From NCBI GenBank assembly GCA_017984135.1, contig JAGNZZ010000005.1, positions 51,311 to 85,554 of the forward strand: 34,244 bases of DNA, read 5' to 3'. The notes below the pieces were generated by a model. That model had not been told where the DNA came from, searched no databases, and saw only the letters and a program-made list of their open reading frames with translations. The translations under genes and the position numbers were made by a program. Every line of letters begins with the position of its first letter. Position 1 is the stretch's first letter. This document shows positions 1 through 9,629 of this stretch, piece after piece. The DNA is from Chitinophagales bacterium. Its GTDB lineage: Bacteria; Bacteroidota; Bacteroidia; Chitinophagales; JADIYW01.

Positions 1-1
1 A

Positions 2-562
2 GTATTATTCTTGACAATCGGAATAGCTGCAACTTCTTGTAAAAAAGAAAACAATGCGAATATTGAAAATCCAATAAAAAAAGTTATTTCTGAAAAAATC
101 ATACTTGACTCAAGTCGCTTATTTTCAAATAATACGTGGGAGTTTGGTGAAAAGATATACTTTTCTAGAAATGGGAAAGTTACTAAATTAGGTTGTATGA
201 TGGGAAATAAAGGAAATTTTAGAGTATCATTTTGGGATGCAGCTACTAAAAATCTATTAGCTGCTACAACCATAAATGTTACTGACACTACTAAGTTTAT
301 TTACAATAGTATTTCACCCATAGATGTAACGGCAAATACAAGATATGTTATTTCATTAAATAATACTTCTGGTGGAACACAAAAATTATATTATTTATTT
401 TCTAAAAAAGACGAGTCGCCTATTTTTCCTTTTACAAGTGGAAGTGTTACGTATGAAGCACATCATGAAACAAATTCTGCTACATCTGTCTTCCCTTTAC
501 CTTCTTTTTCTAATAAATATATCGCAGGAGTACCCGACTTGCAATTTGAATACGAAGAATAA
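2..562 (+). CDS. DUF4082-like lipoprotein, 5' end outside the window
   Basis: The reading frame is open from base 2, so the gene starts upstream of the window and only the end of its signal peptide is seen. A hydrophobic stretch ends in AATSC followed by KKEN, a typical lipobox, so the mature protein should be a lipoprotein anchored through that Cys. The rest (about 170 residues) has the pattern of the DUF4082 beta-sandwich family: a surface start (TWEFGEKIYF), a GNFRVSFWDAATKNLLAAT-like core and a second strand set ending in YYLFSKKDE. Such domains are usually found in extracellular carbohydrate-binding or adhesive proteins; the role here is unknown. It ends with TAA and is followed 21 bases later by a terminator hairpin. 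The family assignment is by eye. Confidence 0.6.
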   Translation, partial: VLFLTIGIAATSCKKENNANIENPIKKVISEKIILDSSRLFSNNTWEFGEKIYFSRNGKVTKLGCMMGNKGNFRVSFWDAATKNLLAATTINVTDTTKFIYNSISPIDVTANTRYVISLNNTSGGTQKLYYLFSKKDESPIFPFTSGSVTYEAHHETNSATSVFPLPSFSNKYIAGVPDLQFEYEE

Positions 563-583
563 CCATACAAACAAAAGAACAAT

Positions 584-612
584 AAAGTCCGGCTAATTGC
601 TGGGCTTTTTTT
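584..612 (+). terminator. Rho-independent terminator after the lipoprotein gene
   Basis: A 10-bp stem (584-593 with 599-608, two G.T wobbles) around a 5-base loop is followed by a run of T to 612. It separates the lipoprotein gene from the metH promoter 16 bases downstream. Confidence 0.75.
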
Positions 613-627
613 ATTGCCCTAAGGCAA

Positions 628-658
628 TTTGTTTTTATCTTTTCAAATAGTATCTTTG
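628..658 (+). promoter_or_regulatory. Bacteroidota-type promoter of the metH operon
   Basis: TTTG at 628-631, a spacer of 19 bases and TATCTTTG at 651-658 match the known Bacteroidota housekeeping promoter (TTTG near -33, TAnnTTTG near -7). Transcription should begin around 663, about 20 bases before the P1 stem of the riboswitch. Confidence 0.7.
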
Positions 659-681
659 TGCATTGTTCTTTTACTTCATAA

Positions 682-849
682 ACTTATTGCGAAAGACGGA
701 GAGAATAGGCTCGATGATGTCTTGGCAACCTTTTAGATGAAAAAGAGATGTGATGGGAGAGTAATAGAAAACGCTCAACTTTGATAATCTCAACTCTAAT
801 CTAAAAACGGTGCCAAATCCTACTCCAAACCTATTGGAGATTGATAAGT
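682..849 (+). ncRNA. SAM-I (S-box) riboswitch upstream of metH
   Basis: The P1 strands ACTTAT (682-687) and ATAAGT (844-849) are complementary. Between them lie the conserved core GGAGAGA, GATGTCTTGGCAACC (ending at 730), GGTGCCAAATCC (809-820) and the 3' GATAAG, in the SAM-I order. P3 opens with TTTTAGAT (731-738) pairing perfectly with ATCTAAAA (799-806), but about 60 bases sit between these strands, far more than a minimal P3 loop. A 3' hairpin pairs CTCCAA (823-828) with TTGGAG (834-839). By family knowledge it binds S-adenosylmethionine and lowers expression of the methionine genes. GATAAG (843-848) can instead pair with CTTATC (866-871), a possible alternative to P1. A second hairpin (894-910) precedes the start codon; no T-run follows, so control of translation or a non-classical platform is possible. 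Confidence 0.9.
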
Positions 850-893
850 AGATAAACTCCATTTTCTTATCTCATTTCGTAATTCGTTTTTGA

Positions 894-910
894 TGAACAA
901 TAGTTGTTCA
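894..910 (+). promoter_or_regulatory. Hairpin between the SAM riboswitch and the metH1 start
   Basis: TGAACAA (894-900) and TTGTTCA (904-910) form a perfect 7-bp stem with a 3-base loop, 17 bases ahead of the ATG at 928. With no T-run it does not look like an intrinsic terminator. It could be part of the riboswitch expression platform; this is inference. Confidence 0.4.
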
Positions 911-927
911 AATTAAACGACAGACCA

Positions 928-1965
928 ATGACCAATAATTTATATACTATAGCCCAAGAACGCATCTTAATTTTAGACGGCGCCATGGGCACTATGATAC
1001 AACGCTACGAGCTAACAGAAGAAGATTTCCGTGGAGAAGTTTTTAAAGATCATGCTTTTCCATTAAAAGGAAATAATGATTTGTTATCCATCACTCGACC
1101 GGATATTATTAAAGAAATTCATCGGCAATATTTTGAAGCCGGCGCCGACATGGTAGAAACCAATACTTTTAGTGGCACCACCATTGCTCAAGCCGATTAC
1201 CATTTAGAACATGCGGTGTATGACATTAACTTCCAAAGTGCTAAAATTGCACGCGAAGTAGCCGATGAAATTACGGCTAAAGAACCTCATAAACCGCGTT
1301 TTGTTGCCGGTGCAATGGGACCAACAAACCGAACTTGCTCCCTTTCGCCAGACGTAAACGATCCTGGCTTTCGTGCTGTTACTTTTGATGAATTGGTAAC
1401 TGCATATTACGACCAAGCGAAAGCCTTAATAGAAGGTGGTGTAGATGTTCTATTAATAGAAACAGTTTTTGACACCTTAAATGCAAAAGCAGCGTTGTTT
1501 GCCGTGCAAACTTTATTTGAAGATATAGAAAAAGAATATCCTATAATGGTTTCAGGAACCATTACCGATGCCAGTGGTCGTACATTAAGCGGACAAACTA
1601 CCGATGCCTTTTTGATTTCAATGTCACATGTTCCTCTATTTTCCATTGGATTAAATTGTGCTTTAGGAGCAAAAGAGCTCTTGCCTTATTTGCAAATATT
1701 AGCTAAAGAAGCGCCGTTTTTGGTAAGTGCTTATCCAAATGCTGGATTGCCAAATGCTTTTGGTGGATATGATGAAACTCCAGAACAAATGGCTGCAGCT
1801 ACAAAAGAATATTTAGATTTAGGATTGATTAATATTTTAGGTGGATGCTGCGGCACCACACCTGATCATATCAGACAATTTGCAGCCGTTGCGAAGAATT
1901 ATAAACCAAGAAAAATTGTTAGTGATTATATTTTGGAACACGAAAAAAACGGATTATACAGATAA
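928..1965 (+). CDS. metH: Methionine synthase, homocysteine-binding subunit (MetH N-terminal half)
   Basis: This 345-residue protein is the zinc-dependent homocysteine S-methyltransferase barrel of cobalamin-dependent methionine synthase, which methylates homocysteine using methylcobalamin from the partner protein. The opening [14 protein letters not shown] and the three zinc ligands are visible: Cys244 in GLNCALG and Cys307/Cys308 in [11 protein letters not shown], matching Cys247/310/311 of E. coli MetH. The protein stops at the end of this barrel. The ATG at 928 was chosen because it gives the usual MetH N-terminus; a TTG at 904 in frame overlaps the upstream hairpin. It lies directly under the SAM-I riboswitch. 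A split MetH with this domain separate is known in Bacteroidota. Its last five codons and stop come from the left repeat of the following cassette. Confidence 0.95.
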   Translation: MTNNLYTIAQERILILDGAMGTMIQRYELTEEDFRGEVFKDHAFPLKGNNDLLSITRPDIIKEIHRQYFEAGADMVETNTFSGTTIAQADYHLEHAVYDINFQSAKIAREVADEITAKEPHKPRFVAGAMGPTNRTCSLSPDVNDPGFRAVTFDELVTAYYDQAKALIEGGVDVLLIETVFDTLNAKAALFAVQTLFEDIEKEYPIMVSGTITDASGRTLSGQTTDAFLISMSHVPLFSIGLNCALGAKELLPYLQILAKEAPFLVSAYPNAGLPNAFGGYDETPEQMAAATKEYLDLGLINILGGCCGTTPDHIRQFAAVAKNYKPRKIVSDYILEHEKNGLYR

Positions 1966-1973
1966 ACACGGAT
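1949..1973 (+). repeat. Left inverted repeat of the GxxExxY cassette
   Basis: ACGGAT and ACAGAT words alternate here. Compared with the reverse complement of 2379-2402, about 21 of 25 positions agree with one one-base gap. The metH1 stop (1963-1965) lies inside it, and the ATG of the GxxExxY gene (1972) overlaps its end. Confidence 0.75.
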
Positions 1974-2376
1974 GGATAAATTATTACACAAAGACTTAAC
2001 AGATGCTATAATAAAGGTGTATTATGCTGTATATAATGAATTGGGTTATGGATTTTTAGAAAAAGTTTATCAAAATGCTTTTTATCTCGAATTAAAAAGT
2101 CAAGGATTTAACGTTACTGCTCAAGAACAAATAAAAGTATATTATAAAGAAGATTTTGTTGGTGAATATTATGCTGATTTAATTGTAGAAGACACAATTA
2201 TTATTGAATTAAAAGCGGCTGAAATATTAGTACATGAAAATGAACTACAGCTGATAAACTATTTAAGAGCAACTGATAAAGAAATTGGCTTGCTTTTTAA
2301 TTTTGGCAAAAAACCAGAATTCAAGCGAAAGATATTTACAAACGATAAAAAGCGAATTAATATTGAAAATCTGTGA
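1972..2376 (+). CDS. GxxExxY family protein inserted between the metH halves
   Basis: A 134-residue protein with the defining G-x-x-E-x-x-Y motif (Gly27, Glu30, Tyr33 in GFLEKVY) and a later Asp69 ... Glu79-x-Lys81 arrangement (YYADL...IIIELKA) like a PD-(D/E)xK nuclease-type core. The family is widespread in environmental genomes, often in isolated copies; its biochemical role is not settled. It begins 6 bases after the metH1 stop and ends 45 bases before metH2, so it is probably carried on the same transcript. Start and stop codons both overlap flanking inverted repeats built of ACGGAT/ACAGAT words, which suggests that gene and repeats moved as a unit. It has no evident link to methionine synthesis. 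Confidence 0.85.
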   Translation: MDKLLHKDLTDAIIKVYYAVYNELGYGFLEKVYQNAFYLELKSQGFNVTAQEQIKVYYKEDFVGEYYADLIVEDTIIIELKAAEILVHENELQLINYLRATDKEIGLLFNFGKKPEFKRKIFTNDKKRINIENL

Positions 2377-2405
2377 TAATCCGTTTAATCTGTATTATCT
2401 GTGTT
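2369..2405 (-). repeat. Right inverted repeat of the GxxExxY cassette
   Basis: ATCTGTG/ATCCGTT words mirror the left repeat; 2379-2402 reverse-complemented matches 1949-1973. The TGA of the GxxExxY gene (2374-2376) falls inside. Short tandem use of the same word (ATCTGT, ATCCGT, ATCTGT, ATCTGT) makes the element look degenerate rather than like a sharp transposon end. Confidence 0.75.
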
Positions 2406-2421
2406 CAAATAAAAAATTAAA

Positions 2422-5124
2422 ATGGAAATAGATTGTAGTAACTTAAAATTATCAGGATTAGAGCCGTTAATCATTACGCCGGAATCTAATTTCACCAATA
2501 TTGGCGAACGGACCAACGTTACTGGTTCTAAAGTTTTTCTTAGAATGATAAAAGATGAACGTTTTGAGGATGCTTTAGCCGTGGCGATGGATCAAGTGCG
2601 TGGCGGGGCACAAATCCTTGACGTGAATATGGACGAAGGAATGATAGACGGCGAAAAAGCCATGGTAAAATTCTTAAACCTCATTGCTTCAGAACCCGAC
2701 ATATCAAAAATTCCTATCATGATAGATTCATCCAAATGGGAAATAATAGAAGCTGGACTAAAGTGTGTACAAGGAAAATCTATCGTTAATTCTATCTCTC
2801 TAAAAAGTGGTGAAGACGAATTTATTCATCACGCAAAATTAATAAAAAAATACGGAGCAGCAACTGTAGTGATGGCGTTTGACGAAAATGGACAAGCCGA
2901 TAGTTACGAACGCAGAATTGAAATTTGTGAACGCAGTTATCGTGTATTAGTCGATAAAGTAAAATTCAACCCAAACGATATTATTTTTGACCCAAACATA
3001 TTTCCTGTTGCCACTGGCATGGAAGAACATCGCAACAATGCGATAGATTTTTTTAGAGCCACCAAGTGGATACGCACCAATTTAAAAGGAGCACATGTAA
3101 GTGGAGGTGTTTCCAATGTTTCTTTTTCTTTTAGAGGAAATAATGTGGTTCGTGAAGCCATGCATTCTGCCTTTTTATATCATGCTATTAAAGAAGGCAT
3201 GGATATGGGCATTGTCAATCCTAGTATGTTGGAAGTGTATGATGATATCAACAAAGAACTACTAGAAAGAGTAGAAGACGTTTTATTAAATAGAAGAGAA
3301 GATGCCACCGAACGACTTTTAGAACTTGCAGAAACCGTAAAAGGAAATGCAAAGAAAAAAGAAGAAGATTTGGCGTGGAGAAATCAAGCAGTAAATGAAC
3401 GCTTAAAGCACGCATTGGTGAAAGGTATCGTTGATTTTATAGAAGTCGATACTGAAGAATGTAGATTGCAATTCGACAAACCATTAAGTGTCATTGAAGG
3501 TCCATTAATGGATGGCATGAATGTAGTAGGTGATTTGTTTGGAGCCGGAAAAATGTTCTTGCCACAAGTAGTAAAATCGGCGCGCGTAATGAAAAAATCC
3601 GTGGCTTATTTATTGCCATTTATTGAAGCATCTAAAGACAGTGCGGAAAGTAATAAAAATGGAAAAATTTTATTAGCCACCGTTAAAGGTGATGTACATG
3701 ATATTGGAAAAAATATTGTAGGCGTTGTACTGGCATGTAATAATTTTGATATTATCGACTTAGGCGTGATGGTGCCTTGCGATAAAATTTTAGACGCTGC
3801 TGAAAAAGAAAATGCCGACATTATTGGATTAAGCGGATTAATTACACCTTCTTTAGATGAGATGGTTTTTGTGGCTAAAGAAATGAAACGCAGAGGCATG
3901 AAACAGCCTTTACTTATTGGTGGAGCAACTACCTCTAAAATTCATACTGCTGTAAAAATTGAACCTAATTACAACCAAGCTACCGTACATGTATTAGATG
4001 CTTCACGTAGTGTACCGGTTGCCAGTAGTTTATTAAATCCAGAAAATAAAGAAAAGTTTGAAGCCGATATTCGCGCAGAATATGAAATGATGCGACAACG
4101 TCATTTAAGTAAACAAGTGATTAAAGATTATATTTCTATTGAAGCTGCGCGTAAAAATAAATGGCAATTAGATTGGGATAATTATACGCCACCAAAACCA
4201 TCTTTCATTGGTGTTAAAGTTTTTAAAGATTATGATTTATCCGAATTAAGAGCCTATTTAGACTGGACACCATTCTTCTCTACTTGGGAATTACACGGAA
4301 AGTATCCCAATATTTTAGAAGATAAAATTGTAGGCGAAGAAGCAAAAAAAGTATTTAAAGATGCCAACATCTTATTAGATAAAATTATCAATGAAAAAAT
4401 GCTAACCGCAAATGCAGTAATAGGTTTTTTTGATGCAAATAGTAATGAGGAAGATGATATAGAATTAAACGACATTAGCAATGAGGCAACTTTAACAGAT
4501 AAACGCAAATCCGTTTTGCATCATCTTAGACAACAAAATAAAAAAGGCGAAGGTTTGCCAAATTATTGTTTAAGCGATTTTATTGCTCCAAAAACAAGTG
4601 GCAAAAAAGATTATATCGGCGGCTTTGCTGTTACAACTGGTATTGGTATTGAAAAATGGATAAAACATTACCAAGCGAATCATGATGATTATAATAAAAT
4701 TATGATTGCTGCCTTAGCTGATCGATTAGCTGAAGCCTTAGCCGAGCGCATGCACGAACGTGTGCGTAAAGAGTTTTGGAAATACGATACTTCTGAAAAC
4801 TTATCCAATGAAGAACTCATTAAAGAAAAATATGCTGGCATTCGACCGGCACCAGGTTATCCGGCCTGTCCAGACCATACCGAAAAACCCATGTTGTTTA
4901 AGTTATTAAATGCAGAAGAAAATGCAGACATTATTTTAACAGAAAGTAATGCCATGTATCCGGCATCAAGTGTGAGTGGCTGGTATTTTTCACATCCTGA
5001 TAGTAAATATTTTGGAATTGGAAAAATAGCAAAAGACCAGGTAGAAGATTATGCCAAACGCAAAAACATGAAAACAGATGATATGGAACGTTGGTTACAC
5101 AGTGTGTTGAATTACGATGTGTAA
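2422..5124 (+). CDS. metH: Methionine synthase, folate/cobalamin/reactivation subunit (MetH C-terminal part)
   Basis: This 900-residue protein holds the remaining MetH domains in the usual order. The methyltetrahydrofolate-binding barrel covers about residues 15-280 ([48 protein letters not shown]). The cap and cobalamin domains follow at about 300-560, with the lower-ligand motif GDVHDIGKN (His426) and the SGLITPS and [14 protein letters not shown] signatures. The SAM-binding reactivation domain fills the rest ([15 protein letters not shown] near residue 820 and a [14 protein letters not shown] segment). It takes a methyl group from 5-methyltetrahydrofolate and passes it to homocysteine held by the separate N-terminal protein. 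Together the two proteins make about 1,245 residues, the length of a whole MetH. It follows the GxxExxY cassette by 45 bases. No terminator is obvious before the convergent gene at 5197. Confidence 0.95.
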   Translation: MEIDCSNLKLSGLEPLIITPESNFTNIGERTNVTGSKVFLRMIKDERFEDALAVAMDQVRGGAQILDVNMDEGMIDGEKAMVKFLNLIASEPDISKIPIMIDSSKWEIIEAGLKCVQGKSIVNSISLKSGEDEFIHHAKLIKKYGAATVVMAFDENGQADSYERRIEICERSYRVLVDKVKFNPNDIIFDPNIFPVATGMEEHRNNAIDFFRATKWIRTNLKGAHVSGGVSNVSFSFRGNNVVREAMHSAFLYHAIKEGMDMGIVNPSMLEVYDDINKELLERVEDVLLNRREDATERLLELAETVKGNAKKKEEDLAWRNQAVNERLKHALVKGIVDFIEVDTEECRLQFDKPLSVIEGPLMDGMNVVGDLFGAGKMFLPQVVKSARVMKKSVAYLLPFIEASKDSAESNKNGKILLATVKGDVHDIGKNIVGVVLACNNFDIIDLGVMVPCDKILDAAEKENADIIGLSGLITPSLDEMVFVAKEMKRRGMKQPLLIGGATTSKIHTAVKIEPNYNQATVHVLDASRSVPVASSLLNPENKEKFEADIRAEYEMMRQRHLSKQVIKDYISIEAARKNKWQLDWDNYTPPKPSFIGVKVFKDYDLSELRAYLDWTPFFSTWELHGKYPNILEDKIVGEEAKKVFKDANILLDKIINEKMLTANAVIGFFDANSNEEDDIELNDISNEATLTDKRKSVLHHLRQQNKKGEGLPNYCLSDFIAPKTSGKKDYIGGFAVTTGIGIEKWIKHYQANHDDYNKIMIAALADRLAEALAERMHERVRKEFWKYDTSENLSNEELIKEKYAGIRPAPGYPACPDHTEKPMLFKLLNAEENADIILTESNAMYPASSVSGWYFSHPDSKYFGIGKIAKDQVEDYAKRKNMKTDDMERWLHSVLNYDV

Positions 5125-5196
5125 TAGGTGTATCTAATAATTTCAGAATTTTCAGAATACCTTTTCAACTTACATCGTTCTTGGGAAACTACCTTT

Positions 5197-7260
<2,064 letters not shown>

Positions 7261-7293
7261 TCAATGCTTGCATTGTGTTTCTAAATGTAATAA

Positions 7294-8058
7294 ATGAAAA
7301 ATATCTTAAGTATAGCTTTGGTTCAAATCGACTTGAAATGGAAGGATAAATCTGCTAATTTTTCAACTATTCAAAAATTAGTAGATGAATTAAACAACCC
7401 AGTGGATTTACTCATTTTACCTGAATTATTTAACACAGCTTTTTGCATTGATGATTTGTCATTAGCGGAAGATAGACATGGTGAAACTCTAGCATTTATG
7501 CAATCTATTTCAAAACAAAAAAAATGCATAGTTGCCGGAAGTTTTTTGTTTAAAGAAGATGAGAATGTATTCAATCGCTTGTTTTTTGTCCTAGAAAATG
7601 AGATTAAAGGACATTATGATAAGCATTATTTATTTTCTTTAGTGGGTGAAGATATATTATTGACTCGTGGAACGAATAAAGTGATATTGGAATACAATGG
7701 ATGGAAAATACAACCTTTTATTTGTTATGATTTACGTTTTCCAGCTTGGTGCCAAAATAATGACCAAGCTGATATACAATTGTATGTGGCAAGTTGGCCA
7801 CAAAAACGTATTCACCATTGGCAAGCCTTATTACAAGCTCGTGCCATTGAAAACCAATGCTATGTTATTGGAGTAAATAGAGTGGGTGCTGATTTTTATG
7901 GAAATGAACACAATGGACATAGTGTTGTTTATGATTTTACCGGAAATTTAGTCTTGGATATGGCAGATAAAAGTGGCATAGAAATTGTAAAAATTACTAA
8001 AGATACCTTAGATCTACATAAAATTAGATATTCATTTTGGAAAGACAGAATCAAATAG
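7294..8058 (+). CDS. Carbon-nitrogen hydrolase (nitrilase superfamily, omega-amidase-like)
   Basis: The 254-residue protein has the complete nitrilase catalytic triad at family spacing: Glu44 (LILPELF), Lys110 (YDKHYLF) and Cys144 (FICYDLRFP). The late SWPQKRIHHWQALLQARAIEN segment resembles YafV/Nit2-type omega-amidases, which hydrolyse 2-oxoglutaramate or the methionine-salvage 2-oxo-acid amide by-products. That sub-family is a judgement from overall motif wording, so another amidase substrate is possible. No signal peptide is seen, so it should be cytoplasmic. It starts a short co-directional run with the next two genes. Confidence 0.8.
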   Translation: MKNILSIALVQIDLKWKDKSANFSTIQKLVDELNNPVDLLILPELFNTAFCIDDLSLAEDRHGETLAFMQSISKQKKCIVAGSFLFKEDENVFNRLFFVLENEIKGHYDKHYLFSLVGEDILLTRGTNKVILEYNGWKIQPFICYDLRFPAWCQNNDQADIQLYVASWPQKRIHHWQALLQARAIENQCYVIGVNRVGADFYGNEHNGHSVVYDFTGNLVLDMADKSGIEIVKITKDTLDLHKIRYSFWKDRIK

Positions 8059-8095
8059 CTACCATAAAGAAATTGTATATTTACACCCAAAAAAA

Positions 8096-8440
8096 ATGAT
8101 AGCAACGGATATTACATATAATGAAGTAGATTGGCAAAACGTTTTGGCAAAATTAGAAAATCAATTTGGCAAAAAACCAGATCTACAAACCATCACATTT
8201 TTAGTTGGTCATCGTGAGTTAGGAAAAAATGTAGTCAAATTTTCAAAAGAACAAAAACAAGATTTAATACATGTTGGCGTTTGTGCATTACTTAGTAGAG
8301 CCGATTATTATATTTTTTTAGCCAATGACGAAGATGGTTGGCCACACTATGAATACAACCGAAATAAACCTAAGTTAAATGCTGAACAACAAGAGCAAAT
8401 CCTCAAAAAAACGATAATAGAATATTTTAATGAACTCTAA
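8096..8440 (+). CDS. Conserved small protein of unknown function
   Basis: A 114-residue soluble, acidic protein with no signal peptide or membrane segment. Visible features are an ITFLVGHRELG segment (residues about 37-49), a GVCALLSRADYY stretch and a DDEDGWPHYEYN-like loop (residues about 89-100) rich in aromatic and acidic residues. I do not recognise a named domain. It is 37 bases after the nitrilase gene and 9 bases before the cyclophilin gene, so the three probably share a transcript. Codon use resembles that of its neighbours, which supports a real gene. Confidence 0.7.
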   Translation: MIATDITYNEVDWQNVLAKLENQFGKKPDLQTITFLVGHRELGKNVVKFSKEQKQDLIHVGVCALLSRADYYIFLANDEDGWPHYEYNRNKPKLNAEQQEQILKKTIIEYFNEL

Positions 8441-8449
8441 ACAAAACAA

Positions 8450-9136
8450 ATGAATCGATTATTTTTACTTTTCAATTTTATATTTATTGGCGCATTAACT
8501 ACACTCTATGCTGGCAATAATTCATCCAAAACAACAAACACAAACATGGATACTACAACGTATGTTCTTATCTCGACAAACTTAGGCGACATCAAACTAA
8601 AGTTATATGATGAAACGCCGCAACACAAAGCTAATTTTATTAAAATTATTGAAGATGGTGTTTTAGACAGCACTTTATTTCATCGTGTAATTCCTGAATT
8701 TATGATTCAAGGTGGCGACCCAAATTCAAAGAATGCATTGCCTGGACAACCTTTAGGAATGGGCAGTTTGGGTTATCGTGTACCGGCAGAACTTAATAAA
8801 AAACTGATTCACAAACGTGGCGCTTTGGCTGCTGCACGTGACAACAATCCGGCAAAAGCCAGTTCTTCTTGTCAGTTTTATATTGTTCAAGGTAAAAAGT
8901 ACACCAAACAAGAGTTGACAACTTTAGCGCAACGAACGGGCAACAGTTGGACTGAAGAACAGTTAAAGTCGTACGAAGAAGTTGGTGGTACGCCATTTTT
9001 AGATATGAGTTACACTGTATTTGGCGAAGTCGTTTCTGGCTTTGATGTGATTGATAAAATTACTACGCTTACAAGAGATGGCAGCGACAGACCTTCCACA
9101 GATGTGCGCATGCAAGTGAGTATTGTAAAACCTTAA
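8450..9136 (+). CDS. Secreted cyclophilin-type peptidyl-prolyl isomerase
   Basis: A 228-residue protein with an N-terminal signal sequence (hydrophobic residues 4-20, likely cut before GNNSSK) followed by a cyclophilin domain: ISTNLGDIKLKLYD, FHRVIPEFMIQGGDP, AAARDNNPAKASSSCQFYIV and YTVFGEVVSGFDVIDKI. These hold the active-site Arg/Phe/Met/Gln set of bacterial cyclophilins. An insertion around residues 140-175 (KKYTKQELTTLAQRTG...) between the QFYIV strand and the FGEV strand is common in Bacteroidota members. It should assist proline isomerisation during folding in the periplasm. A strong terminator follows. Confidence 0.88.
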   Translation: MNRLFLLFNFIFIGALTTLYAGNNSSKTTNTNMDTTTYVLISTNLGDIKLKLYDETPQHKANFIKIIEDGVLDSTLFHRVIPEFMIQGGDPNSKNALPGQPLGMGSLGYRVPAELNKKLIHKRGALAAARDNNPAKASSSCQFYIVQGKKYTKQELTTLAQRTGNSWTEEQLKSYEEVGGTPFLDMSYTVFGEVVSGFDVIDKITTLTRDGSDRPSTDVRMQVSIVKP

Positions 9137-9159
9137 TTTTATTTTCTTTTTTATACCTA

Positions 9160-9198
9160 GCAGTCATGTTTAAAATTTAATCATGACTGCTTTTTTTT
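9160..9198 (+). terminator. Rho-independent terminator after the cyclophilin gene
   Basis: GCAGTCATG (9160-9168) pairs with CATGACTGC (9182-9190), and eight T follow (9191-9198). It closes the nitrilase-unknown-cyclophilin run. Confidence 0.85.
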
Positions 9199-9243
9199 GA
9201 AGAATTTGGCTTATTTTTTGTTCTCTATTTTTAAAACAATTTC

Positions 9244-9603
9244 ATGCGTAACTATAAGATACTTTTTGCTTTTTGCTTATTCCTAAGTATATTAATACTT
9301 TCCTCTTTCACTACCGATACAACAAAAGAAGGTGAAAAATCAACCTGGAAAAACGTACAACTTTTACCACAAACTTTGACGCAAGATGAAATGGATGCCA
9401 TTATGGATGCATGGTCGAGTTCGTTAGGTGTAAATTGTAGCCATTGCCATGTTCGTGGCGATATGGCATCAGACGAGAAAGAAAACAAAATAATTGCTCG
9501 AAAAATGTTGACTATGACCAACGAAATCAACGAAAAATATTTTGGGAAAGATTCCGGAACAATTAGTTGTATGACTTGCCATAATGGGAAAGCTCATCCA
9601 TAA
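9244..9603 (+). CDS. Small c-type cytochrome (reaction-centre cytochrome c subunit-like)
   Basis: A 119-residue exported protein: a signal sequence (residues about 4-23), then two haem-attachment motifs, CSHCH (near residue 60) and CMTCH (near 110). Their surroundings (LTQDEMDAIMDAWSSSLGVNCSHCH, ASDEKENKIIARKMLTMTNEINEKYF, CMTCHNGKAHP) fit the family annotated as photosynthetic reaction-centre cytochrome c subunit. In non-phototrophic Bacteroidota such small versions occur as soluble or membrane-attached electron carriers of unknown partner. The conserved Met of KMLTM could be a haem ligand. No photosynthesis gene is seen here. It stands alone and is convergent with the TIM44-like gene. Confidence 0.82.
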   Translation: MRNYKILFAFCLFLSILILSSFTTDTTKEGEKSTWKNVQLLPQTLTQDEMDAIMDAWSSSLGVNCSHCHVRGDMASDEKENKIIARKMLTMTNEINEKYFGKDSGTISCMTCHNGKAHP

Positions 9604-9629
9604 AATACGCTTATTTAAGCTTGGATTTG

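Noticed and set aside
671-862. Minus-strand open frame of 63 codons
   Set aside because: It lies wholly over the SAM-I riboswitch; the conserved RNA core explains the sequence, and the protein resembles nothing.
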